Positions 25,281 through 37,219 of a stretch of DNA of 64,000 bases are shown here, piece after piece. The notes under the pieces were generated by a model. The model had not been told where the DNA came from and made no database searches. It was given only the letters and a program-made list of their open reading frames with translations. The DNA comes from Eutrigla gurnardus (taxonomy: Eukaryota > Chordata > Actinopteri > Perciformes > Triglidae): positions 10,401,554-10,465,553 of the forward strand of contig OY741264.1 of assembly GCA_963514095.1 (NCBI GenBank), read 5' to 3'. The position numbers and the translations under genes were made by a program. Numbering within the stretch: the stretch's first letter is position 1; each line of letters starts with the position of its first letter.

Positions 25281-25324
25281 AATCATTTTACTTCAGACAC
25301 ATAGACGTCTGAAGTAAAATGATT
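25281..25324. repeat. Perfect hairpin, 18-bp arms
   Basis: AATCATTTTACTTCAGAC (25281-25298) and its exact reverse complement (25307-25324) flank an 8-base loop. No transposon ends, T-tract or coding sequence is associated. Confidence 0.9.
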
Positions 25325-26821
25325 CGTTTAAACCGATTAAAGCTCATTCAGCTGCCACTTCAGAACATTCTTTATCATATAGATGAAGTCCACTCACCAA
25401 ACTGCAAATACACTGCAAACATTTCAAGAGTAATATGTTTTGATGTTAACGATCCAAAATGTGTTGCATGATATGCAAGACTGTTTCATGTCTTCAATTT
25501 ATTAGCTAAATGTATACAAAAAAAAAAGTATTTGATCTGTCCGGTCATGGCTCACTAACTTGAATACAGGTACACAACAGGTACGTCAGGTGTGACAATG
25601 TTGCCATTTGTTGCAAAGCCATTGCATTTAAACTGGTCCTTATTGTGGAGAGGCTGATACACACGGCACTGAGGAGTTTGCCTGACACAATGCTGTCATC
25701 CTCTGCGGTATCTCAATTAATCTTGTCGGGCTCATAGAAGAGGAGCCTATTTCAGGAAGCTGTCGTCTGTCATTTGACACAAATAGAAAAATGTCTGTCA
25801 CAACGGTTGCTTCTGTCCCCTATCCTGTCCATCAAAGCAGACAGCATAAGATGGGTGTTTGCTGTCGCCATGTCGCCGATGAAGGCGTGTATATCTTGTT
25901 TTAGCCACCTGTGCGGTGGCAGATCTTCCCTGAACGAGTATTACATCATTCGTCGTACTGATTGCACACAACATCTTTGTCCTGCACCATTGCTTCAAAA
26001 GGCCATAACGGTAAAAGGACAGCTTCCACTTTATGGCCCTGCAGGTGATGATGCACTAGGTCTTGAGAAAAGTTAAATTACCCCTGTCACACTTTGAAAC
26101 CCACATACATGGAGACACATCACTTAAGCACTCGCCGCACACACATGCTTGTCATGCCTGCATGTGTGATGTCTATAAATTCATTTTAATGATCACTGTA
26201 AAGCTGAATCTATGTATGGCATATAGCATGACAAGCCAGATTAAGTGTAAATAGAAAGGCACATGCAAATGTCCGTGCCAGTTATTTTTCCTCCAGAATT
26301 GTTTTGTTTACACAAGAACAAGATCATCTGAGGAGCGTTGCTAAATGAAGAGAAACCACCTGAGACCTCTTGGAGAGAAGGCTGAGTGCTCCCATTCTCA
26401 AACACAACAATTGACTATAGCTCTGTGCTGGAGACAGCATCCCCTTTCAATTAGATTCACACCCAGAGAAAAGAATAAATCAAGTCTTTAGCCACAAAAA
26501 TCATATCATTTTGCACAGTTTCATTCATTTACATTGTCTGTACAATTACAGCATTTAATGAATAGCCCGTTTATGATGATTGATCCACTCTGAGCGCTCC
26601 CTCATTGTTTTCTTCTCTTTCTCACTTTCTCAGTGTAGACGTAATCAAGAGGTTTCTCATCTGAATATCCAGCTGCCATGTGTGGTTGCTGTGTAGCAGC
26701 ACTAGCAAAGAACACCTGAGTGGGATTCATTAACCAGCCATAATTAGTTTGAAGTCTCAGTTTGTACAATATTCAACTATTTTATGAACAAATACCCACA
26801 ACAATAATGGCATTCCCCAGC

Positions 26822-26940
26822 AGTCTCAGCTGTGTTCTGTGTTTGCAAATGTTAGCATGCTAACACGCTAAACAAGAAGGCAGACCTGAAAAACATTCTA
26901 CCTCCTAATCATCAGCATGATCGCATTGTGACAAACATAA
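26822..26940 (+). repeat. Dispersed fish repeat, partial copy
   Basis: Contains AATGTTAGCATGCTAACACG followed by CTAAACAAGAAGG and ATCAGCATGATCGCATTGTG. It is a short copy of the family seen at 53739-54422, in the same orientation. Confidence 0.6.
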
Positions 26941-29900
26941 AGTTCAATAATACTCTGTTATTTCCTTAATTTCCTTCCTAAATTAAAAGAGCTGAGCTGA
27001 ACCATTCAGCAAACGTTTTACAAGAGTAAATAGAGCATTTATTGGGGGCTTTTTCAGCAGCTGATCCACACACACTGGGTGCACTCGGGAGTATTATTAG
27101 AGCAGGTCAGTGTATGTTTGGACTGTGTGTGTGTGTTTTCATGGTAATGAACGGAAATGTCCCCCAATGCAACAGCGTGGCTCGCTGATGTGTTTTTAAT
27201 ATTTTTTGGAAAACAAAAGAGTTTTATGACACAGAGGAATGAACTACAACAGCATTTGGCTACACAGGCCAAACTTAATATAGTATGATAAATTCTTTGT
27301 TGGTTTTTTTATGGGTACAAATATGTAAAGTCTACCACCGAGCTGTCCTTATCAAAGCAGACACTCTGCTCATAATGAATAAGAAGTCAAGAAGTTACGG
27401 TCTCAGTTAGTCTTTGAGAGTCACTGGAAAGCTATCATAGACTGGCCAGGTTGGTAAACACATAACATGACTATGTAGGTAGAGAAGATAAAACAAACAG
27501 GAGCCTTTTGTGGCGGCTATCATGTGAAGACCTAGCAAGTTATCTTAGATACAACATTGGAGAAACCCTTTAAGAATAAATCAATGAAGTGATTCGTAAA
27601 AGTGTGTACAGTTAGGCTTAGAATAATTAAAATGGAGACAGAAGTAGGATCTCCTTAAGAAAACATCATCTGACAATACCTTAATAGTCCAATCACCTCA
27701 AATTAGGTCAACCTGCCTTTTGTCTGATTTAATTTACCTCCTGCTTAAAGCTAACGTATTTCAAATGTCTGGCCTTACCCCCATTAAAACAGCATCCATC
27801 CTGTTTGTGCAATTATAGGGAAAAGCAGGATCAATGGGATGTAATTTAAGGCAAAAAGCATTATTCTAAAACACAGCAGCCCTAGCATCTCTGCATGGAG
27901 CCAGCAGAATGATTAAGTGCCTCGGTTCTATCCTGTATAGCTCTGCTGCACATGCCACAGTGAGAGTGTTCATGTCCTGGATCCCATCACACCCCAGCCT
28001 CTATTACATCCTCAGAGGAGTCAATACCGGGCTCTGACCACCGGTCAGTCACTCTCAGGTTGCACACACACGCAGAATACAAATCAGCTTGGAAAACTCA
28101 AAGCTCTGCATCTGCTCTGAGTCCACACCTTTACTAAACAGGCGGACGTTTGTACAAACATGCTCCCACAAATTTGGTTTGTCACAGAGGAGACAACACA
28201 GCATCACTGCACGCAAAGCTGCAAACTTCTAGTAAATATACAATGCTTGTAAAGAAATGGCCATTATACTGTATATAAATAAGTAATACACGAGGCTACT
28301 TAGTTGCTTGTGATTTGTTTACTGCAGCTGTAGTGAACAAAAAATAAATCTGCTGTCTATGAAGACTGTATTGTGACAAAAATAATCAAACAACTAACTG
28401 AGTGAAACCCAATTGTTGATAATCAAACAATTGTTATATTGTAGCCATTATTCAAGCAGAAGTGACAAAAACGGTGACAATTTTTTCCTTTTTATTGTCG
28501 TGTACAAGGTATAGAGTAGCATCATATAGAGTAGCAACATATATAGAATAGCATGAATAACTTTATATTTTGAACTGGCGATTTAAAATTCCTTTGAATG
28601 AGTGATATAAGATGAGCTCCAAACAACCCGGTTAATATTGTATCAGATGGAGTCAGAGAGTGTTAACAAAAGGAGGGGATGTATTTAATTATTCATGCGC
28701 GGTTCCTTTTTCCACTAAGGAAAACAAAACAAACGGGCCTGATCAAATTGACATGTGATGGTTAAGGTCTCTGCAAACCCGCCTTTCTCCTTCTCCTTCC
28801 TTTTTTTCCTCACCAGCAGCGGCTCAGATCCTTGGAGTTAACTCTCACCGAATTCAGCTTCAACTGAAAACGAACAACCTCTCTCACCACACAAGGTCAT
28901 CCAGTAATTTTATCTCCGCGTTCAGAGATATATTGTGAATGGTTGCATTAAAGGCCCTGAAAACCTCTTGCCTCAGTCTCCATCTTCTTAGCAATGGAGT
29001 CGCACATGAACACACTATTTTCTGTTAAAGTTACAACCAATTTTGATTATTATTCGAGATTTTTTGTAGTTTGTGTTTTGTTTGAACTTGTCGACTGGTT
29101 GGAAATGGCTGAAGCTCAGTTGGAAAATGTATTTTTATTTTAATAAGGATTTCGAAACAGTGCTGTTGAAACAGAGAGTTATAACTCCCGCTGACACCCA
29201 GCCTCCATTCAAAGCCACTTACCCAAAGTTATGATTATGACAGAAATAAATTAATGGAAACAATGAACCCGGTTATTGAAAGTACTTAGTTGTCAAGCCA
29301 ACAGCTTGTGGAAGACTCCAGTGAATCACAATGAAATGGCAGATAGACAGGCAGGCAGTAGACACACAGGTAGGCTGTTCATTTATTTTACTTCAGATAC
29401 TGGATTTATTCTTCATTTTTGGGCATTTTTGATTCATTGATTGTTGTTGGGATGTAATGATAATTTCAACAAATATACCAAAACATGTTTTTGAAGATTA
29501 CCTGGCAAACTGTACTTTCAATTCATAAAAACAAAGAAAATGTTTTTCTGAATTTTAATCAAGATTATAGTTTATTTAGTTACAAATAATTCATGTTTGA
29601 AATTTGAATTTGAGATAATTGAAACCAAGGAATGATCGTTCTTTGGGTGCCTGGTTAAAAGCAGGATTAGTCCTGCTCAAAAAGTAGTTCCTGTATGATT
29701 AGAAACTGACTTTTGCAACTATCAATCAAATATTATACAATAGTTGTGTATGATTATATAACGATGACTAACTATTGCCAAACCAAGCAGCTAACCATCA
29801 TGAATTCCCCAGGTTGGAATGAAACACCTTGATCAATAATTATTTGACAGTGTGACCAGCCTCATATATAATACAACCTTTTCCTCAAATGGCACCCCTG

Positions 29901-32900
29901 TTTTATCCAACGTGGAGACTATCTGCTAATTAGCATTGGCACAACCAGATATTACTCTATTCAGAAAAGACAATTTGCATAATAGGGGTTTTGAATGTAC
30001 ACTGTTCCCTCTCTCTTAACCTTCCATTAACCTTTAGGTAAACATAAGCATCTCTGGGCATTATTCCCCAGGATCACACACCCAAAAGGCTCGGCCCAAA
30101 TTCATCAGACCAGCTGTGGAATTGCTTATGGGTGATTAGGCCACTGATAGCTGCTCAGCTCACTGGAGATGAAGGTCTGGCAGAAGCTGCTCGAGAGCAA
30201 GGACGTTGCAGAACAGCTCAAGCTTTGTTTGAGTCCGCATCTCCTCTCTCACAGTTCATTTAAAGGAATTAATTAGTGATTAGATCGATATGAGAGGAAA
30301 CACTGCTGGTGACCATTTGGGAACGTTGTTTTTGCAAACTGAAGCCTCAATGTTACTGTGTCTAAAACGTATTTTGTGTAATTCTATTTTAATTTGTATA
30401 CAGGAAATGGAATAGCAGGAGATCGTAACATAGCTTGTGCAATTTATCTCCAAACTATCAAAACCTAGAGAGAATAGTTTTTCTTTGTGTAAAGATCTAC
30501 GAGAAACTGCAGCAATATTTCAGAAATTTTAGTTATTAACAATTATCCAGAGTGAGGGTTGTGGTCAATCAAAAATAAATCTACATTTAGGCTTCCTAAC
30601 TATCTATTTTGACAATACTCAATTGTCAATACGCATTACAGCAGTTTAAAAAAAAGAAGCTAAAAGTCTCTCAACAAAAATGGTCACCTCCAGGCAGCAT
30701 TCATACCATTAGTTTTCTTTTCAAGAGAAATATGTGAGCAACTTTTTATAAGCTAATGTTTAAAAAGATGCACCAATATATTTAAGTTTTCAATAGATAA
30801 AGAAAAAATACCTTCTGGGCACTATGTCACAAAAAAAAAGTAGTTTAGGCATGAAAACTAGTTGGATAAAATCAGAAATGTTTAAAAGAAGAACCCTTAG
30901 TAAAGGTTAGCAGTCTTGTCTCTTCTCGTGTCCAGGACACACTTAGTTGAGAGGGCAGAAAACACTCACTGGTACTTGGCAGTTGGTGAGAACCACAGTC
31001 CGGTGGGTGTTTTTTCCCTGGTGACCACAAGGGGTAACAATGAGCCCGTCAAAACAATCATCAACAAGCAAAAGAAAGGAGATTTATGCTTAACGAGAAA
31101 TGTTTTTAAATTATAATTTCCAAACTGCTGATCAAGACACAAAACCCTAAACGAGTAGAGGATATGCTGGTCCTATGTCTTTTTTCTCTTCATAGAGCTA
31201 TACATTTCATGCTTGATAGAACAGATGTGCGCGTCTCTTAAGCTACCATTATGGCAATTATATGCAAATCCTCCAGCTTTGAATACAAATAAGTGTTGCC
31301 TTGAATTGCATTTGTTGTCTTAGCAAATATGACTGACTACTCTTGCAACATCACAAGCCTGCAGACACTTCATCACCAAGTGCAAATATGATGGGTGGGA
31401 TGTGCTTAGAGGGTCATGTCTGTCACGATAATACCCTGTGAAGCTGCTGGCAATTAAATGGCAAGACTAAAGTGCCATTTTGTTTGTCAGGGTCTTTGAA
31501 AATAGATAGATAAAAAAAGATGTATGTATGGCTTTTATCGCTCTTAATTTACCTTAAAAAGTAGGAGCACTGGTTATGAATAATTTCTATGTATAAACTG
31601 TGCTGACCTTGTATGCTAAAAAGCATTTAGGGGTGTCTATTGGCAGAAATTGAATATCATTTTAATAAGTATGTTTGCTTCAGTCTACAATCACCTGAAA
31701 ATAAGAATTGTGTTTTTGTTAGAATGAACCGTCCTCTTCATGGAGCCGGCCTCCATGTTTCTACGGTAGCCCAGCACGGACATTACATTAGCTTTGTTAC
31801 ACCGGTTCTGATGAATAAATGCGTATTTATTGTAAACCTCTCATTTACATAGTTGCTTTTTTCCACCTGGCTAAACAAGTGCAGGATATAACAACAGCCT
31901 GCAATAAATTCTACCTTCATGGGACTTACAATGATTTTGTTGAAGCTGTTTTAGCGAGGTGGTTGTCCATTTTGAAGGATATCGTGGTGTAGCGTAGGTC
32001 TTTTTCTAAAGTGGTGCAGTTGAATTGTATTGAACAATAGTCTGACCTCACTGAAATAAATGACATGAACAAAACAGTACATATTCAAAATAATACATTA
32101 ATTTAAGTTATGTGTATCTAATAAACTGGCAACTTATTGCTATTTATTGGGTTTAAGGAGAGCGAATGTGTGTTTGAGTGTGTGTTTCAAAGAGGACCAA
32201 TGGTTCAACCTATTCCTCCAGTTTAGCAGTGCATTTGATTAACTTTGTGATCCATTAAGTGGCTTCATCCCCTCAGCGGGAGAACGTGCCCTACACCCTA
32301 CCCTCCAAGGATTAGGGGAATCCCTCAGACATCATCAAAGGTACTCCGAGGTGAACAGTGCTGCTGACTTTCTAGGAAGTGTCAATGAAGAGAGCAACAA
32401 CTCTGCTGAATACGCTCAAATCAAAGGCTGGTCATATTAATTGTTTGAGTACTAAACAGCAAATGATATGACATGTTTACTCAGATCAATGTACTGATTG
32501 TGGTACTAATAACATGATTAAGTTTGGGAAAACCAAACAATGTTTCAGTCAGGAAGAATAGCACTTTGTGGGAGTCCACATGCTTCACGTTCAGGTCCCA
32601 GCATCCCTTTCTACATGAGCATATGATCATATTTGTTAAGCTCTCTGAAGAAACTACTTTGGTATTTAAATATCAAATAGAGTCATTTTTAATTGACGGA
32701 GTTGATTTTACTTTTTTGTTCTACTATGTATGGTATTTGTATGTTGCGTGCATATTATACATATTATTAGGTTGGAGGTGTGATGTGTGTGTAATCCAGG
32801 AATGGATCCTTTATTATTTATTTATTTGTATATATTTGATCATCATCATCATTATAATAGCTGTACTAAACCTAACATGTAATGCATAATACATAAAGAG

Positions 32901-33494
32901 TGCGTTTTTTTTTCTCTCTCCATGAGAGAAACATCTATTTAAAAAAGGATTAGATAATAATGATGTTTATATTGGGATATGATAGTTAAAATCATTTTGT
33001 TTAAGTCCCAAATCTCCCAAAAGAGCATAACATATTAACATATTATGTTAAGTGCTTTTCAAAATACATTGTATACACATTGATATTGATTTTAGAAATC
33101 CATGCTTTGAAGTTCTTAAACAAAATACATAAAAACATTTTACTTCCTGCCTGCTGGGCCAACTAGAGGATCTATCTTGCATTGCCTGTATGCTAATTAA
33201 GATCTTTTACAGTATTATTGTTAAAAACTACAGGGGGAACTAACGGCATAACTACAAAATGGAATGTTTTCCTCTCTTCAGTTGAGCAGTTGTCAGACTG
33301 CGTTTCCTATATCATACGTTTTACACATAAATTGTAATCTCTTTTAAATTAGAATACGTTTACACCAAGCGGTGTTTCTGGTGTATTTATATTTATGTAT
33401 TTAATAATCACATAAGCGGTAGATGATGGATGGATTTTGTCATACAAAGGTAAGAAAGCATTGTTTAAGTTCAGCCTGACAAATGATAGCCTAC

Positions 33495-34056
33495 CGACGA
33501 CGGCGTATTAGGGCCACTGTAGGAAAAAAAAAACAGAGCCGAGAGAGGTGGGCAATATTCTGAGAAAAAATGGCAAATTTGTTAGTTTAAAGTGGCAAAT
33601 TTGCTAGTTTTAAAGTGGCAAATTTGCTAGTTTTAAAGTGGCAAATTTACTAGTTTTAAAGTGGCAAATTTCCATCCCAACGTGTGACAATCCTTTGCTA
33701 AGGTCCTTATCGTTATTGTTGGTTAATTTATGACCTACCGCTAGCTAAGCCAAACCACCCAATCAACAAACACCCATAAAATGACAATTTGGCCCATATA
33801 AAATTAACCAACAATAACGATCAACAGCCATCACCCTAAGGACATTAGCAAAACGTTGTCACACGTTGGGATGGATTAATTAGAAAGATAAAAGCGACAT
33901 TCATGGAAGTTAGCTAGCATAAATGCAGGTTGTTAGCATCGTAATAAACTAGCAAATTTGTGACTTTTTTTCTCAGAATATTGCCCACCTCTCTTGGCTC
34001 TGTTTTTTTTTTCTTTTTTTTTTTTTTCTTCCTACAGTGGCCCTAATATGCCATAG
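33495..34056. mobile_element. Foldback MITE, copy 1 (about 560 bp)
   Basis: The outer arm GGCGTATTAGGGCCACTGTA (from 33502) pairs with its near-exact complement at 34033-34052. The next blocks pair as well: CAGAGCCGAGAGAGGTGGG with CCCACCTCTCTTGGCTCTG, CCATCCCAACGTGTGACAA near 33672 with its complement ending near 33874, and ATCGTTATTGTTGGTTAAT with 33803-33821. Almost the whole element can fold on itself around a short loop near 33740-33790. The left arm also carries a 23-bp tandem repeat. No coding capacity. A target duplication could not be resolved. Confidence 0.8.
33571..33671. repeat. 23-bp tandem repeat inside the foldback MITE
   Basis: The unit TGGCAAATTTGCTAGTTTTA plus AAG occurs about 4.4 times with few changes. 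It is present only in the left arm, so it expanded after the element formed. A single related segment (CTAGCAAATTTGCTAG) is found in copies 2 and 3. Confidence 0.9.
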
Positions 34057-36654
34057 GAGATACCAGTCACTTGAACCAAAAAATGTCATTACATGTCTTG
34101 TCTAAAGCAATCTTTCTCCTTGGAGGCTTCAGGGCTAGCCTTTGGATACAAATTAACAGCAAATCTTACTAAACATTAGTGTTGGAAGCCGAAGCTTGCC
34201 ATGTTGAATATATTACTTAACATTCAGGCACCAAATGGTTTCCAGGTATTTCAGTGTGAAACAAGTAATCCATCACAGTGATGTTTTGTTGCCTTTATCT
34301 TTTGTCAAAGTTTTCAAGGCTGCTTCAGCATCCACAGTTGGGAGTCAACAAATAAACAAACAATAAGCCCACATGCATAGTCTGAATAGAAATATACATT
34401 TGCAGTTAATTTCGCATTTAAAAGGATGCTGCATAGCAGACTGTAAAATCACGCTTGCTTGAGCAATCTTGAATACAGTGCCTCTGATAATGAAGGAAAA
34501 AAGGATACACCTTGGAAAAAAACAAAGAAATGTTTTGTTTAGAAGACACAGTTCAAAGGATCCGGTTCTTAGTTATACATTCTTCTAAATCCTCAATTAT
34601 GAAGAACTCATTTCTGCCATTGTGAAGATAACAACACCACAGACACAGAAACCGTGGAGGTATGATACATATAAGCGTAAAATCAGAACAGAGGCACAGA
34701 TTATGTGTGATCATAAGGATACAGCAATTCATTGTAATTATGTTGATTAAGCTCACACTCCAGGCATTAAAACTTGGACAAAGAAAAGTGTGGTTCTTTG
34801 CAGTTGATACTTGCATACTTTAATGTTAAACTTTTACCCCCATTATGTACAGCAACGTTCAGCATTGCATTAAATACAACAGCAGGCTTATATTTCAACC
34901 TCTATGCAGAGTTCCTCTGAAATAACTTCAATGGGGTATATAAACTTCATGGCAAATTTTTCCTCCAAAACAATGAAACAATAATTTATATCAGGGATTA
35001 TTTTGCTTACGATCTCATGCAGTTTTTCAATGTATCAACAGAATTAAGCTTTAAACTTGCAATCAGCTGTTTCTCAAATTAAGTAATAGAAAATGTTATT
35101 CCGGGTTTCATTCCAACTCTGCTCCCTTTTGAAATCCAGTCAGAATTCACAGTGTCAACCCCACGATGCTCGAGCCGAGCCAGTGCTGTGAATTATATGA
35201 AGCTGCAAGCCCACAACTTTCATTTTAACTTTTCCTCAACAAGCCCAGACAAGGTGTGAATGTGGCATGAAATGAGGTACAGAAGCAGGGCCAATAGATA
35301 TTTAATTAATGCTAGGCCTGACTGGAGGGCCCGGGCTCATCTGCTGCATGTCTCATCCAATATGCATGATTTACAAGTGGGCTCCTTGCTACTGCAAACT
35401 TTCCACGCAATAAGGAGCATCACTGTGAAGTTGTGTACACAGCCAGCACACATAGGAAGCAAGTATTATGCAGCAACACTCTGAAAGTCTTGACAAATGC
35501 TACTTGGACTGTGCTGAGATCAAACATTTCTGAGAGCATTAAATGCAATGAAATGTCAAAGGAACTCTGGGAGTGCCTAGACTTTGTATTTCAGGATGAC
35601 ATTTTTCATTAAAATTCCTTTGTAATTGTATTTGAAATATTTATGAGCAAAGCAAAGTATAAACACATGTGCTGTTTGGGAAGCACAGAGTTGCAGAGGA
35701 CACCTTTTCTTTTTATAAACACTCCTGTTTTATCAATGAGTACGCTGTATGAAGACAAATCTGGTGCAACCTGAACGAAAATAAGAGAGAGAAAATACGT
35801 TTACATGATGGCATGTTTAAATTGAAGAAGTAATGTTCACACAATGCAATCGGCATTGTTACAGCAAATAGGCAGCACAGAGAATGTCCCTAAAATGAAT
35901 GTTAACAGGAGCCTTAATTAAACAATTTAAGGATTTTTTTTTCTGTGCTGTTGTCTAACTGGGTATTTCTTTACGTAAAAGTATTATTTGGTTCATATTA
36001 GTAATGGGGGTTAAGGACACATGCTTATGACTCTTCCATATAATATAGGTGGGTGGCGACGGTGTTCTTGCTTTAATCGTTGATGATAGGGTGCCATTGA
36101 TGTACACCAGTGCTAATAGCCTAACTCAACTAGCAGTTAACAAGGAGAGCAATATCTAAGTAGCTGGTGGCAAAAACTTTGTTTTCACTGACAAAGAATG
36201 TGGTTGATGTCCAATTTATTCATTTCACCCTCACCCTACTGTTCCTAATATAACAATGCAGTGGCGGAGGTGTGAGTGGAGGCAAAAATATATATATCCG
36301 TCTCCTCCCGAGCTTTGTAGCTCTCTATCAGAAAGTCACACTTTTGAAAAGCTTATTATTGGTGTAAAAATATATTCTGGAGACAGAATATAATGAATGT
36401 TAAGATCAGTTATTCATGTGGTGCCAGTGCTATCCTGCTTGAATAAATGTAGGCTTCATTTAACAGGAGTGGAATTAAGACAATTTAGAGTTTTTAATCA
36501 TATTTCCGAGAATGTTCACCAGTCACAGTCTACATTTACATCCTCATCCCCATAAAGAGTTCAATGCAGCACCCTCCCCCCATGCTGCTGTCTTAGATGA
36601 ATTCAACTAGTAGAGGTAACAGGACATCATTTTTCCTGCCTAGGCCATCTGTCA

Positions 36655-36675
36655 CCCCCCCCCCCCCCCCCCCCC
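36655..36675. repeat. 21-nt poly(C) tract
   Basis: Uninterrupted run of 21 cytosines, with a further CCCTCCCCCC about 80 bp before it. The G-rich complement could form a quadruplex. An assembly or sequencing length error is possible. Confidence 0.9.
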
Positions 36676-37185
36676 AACATTGCCTATGTTACATTAAATA
36701 AATGCCTAGCTTTTCTCAGGAGTCCACAGCAGCGTTATTAAACTGCCTACCTGTGTTACGATGATAGATCTCCCCCAAACTTTGGACCCCCAGCAAGCCC
36801 AGGTTACCCATAAATGCAGAACATAAAGAGATTGCGTGTGCGGACAACCGGTAGAAGCAATGAAATCAGGCTGCACACAGCTGACTGGGTCTATATTTGG
36901 ACAGAAGGAATATGGAAGGGACAGAATGATAAGCAGCTGTGCAACTGATTGTATTTGACTTTGTGGTAATGGCATGACAAGGACAAAAAGAATAAAATAA
37001 TAAATCCTAATGATCATATATGTATTAGTGAATGTGACTTGAATTGGTGAAGGAAAATCCTCTAAAAGAGATGAAATATTATCACCAAAGGACCTATGGA
37101 TAGTTGAATTCAATATTTGAAAATTAGTTTAAAGCAACGAAATGTAAATGGCCAGATTACTAACTAGGAAAAAGGGCAAATGCCT

Positions 37186-37219
37186 AGGGGCCCCGAACCC
37201 TCAGGGGCCCCGAACCCTC
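37186..37219. repeat. 17-bp tandem duplication
   Basis: AGGGGCCCCGAACCCTC is repeated exactly twice without a gap, in otherwise AT-rich intron. GC-rich sequence continues near 37740-37790 (GGGCCCCATTTTTATCCC). The interval may be a decayed DNA transposon, but I could not find matching ends. Confidence 0.85.

Noticed and set aside
25774..26076. 100-codon open frame on +, also open on -
   Set aside because: No recognisable family; dual-strand openness suggests composition rather than coding.
32524..32889. 121-codon open frame on +
   Set aside because: Low-complexity, Ile/Leu/Tyr-rich translation of AT-rich sequence with no recognisable family.
33571..33671. CRISPR-like regular repeat
   Set aside because: The units are directly tandem without unique spacers and lie inside a vertebrate transposon.
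36706..37113. 135-codon open frame on the - strand with hydrophobic stretches
   Set aside because: It does not match any membrane-protein family I can recall, has no splice or promoter context, and its hydrophobicity is what T-rich DNA gives by chance.
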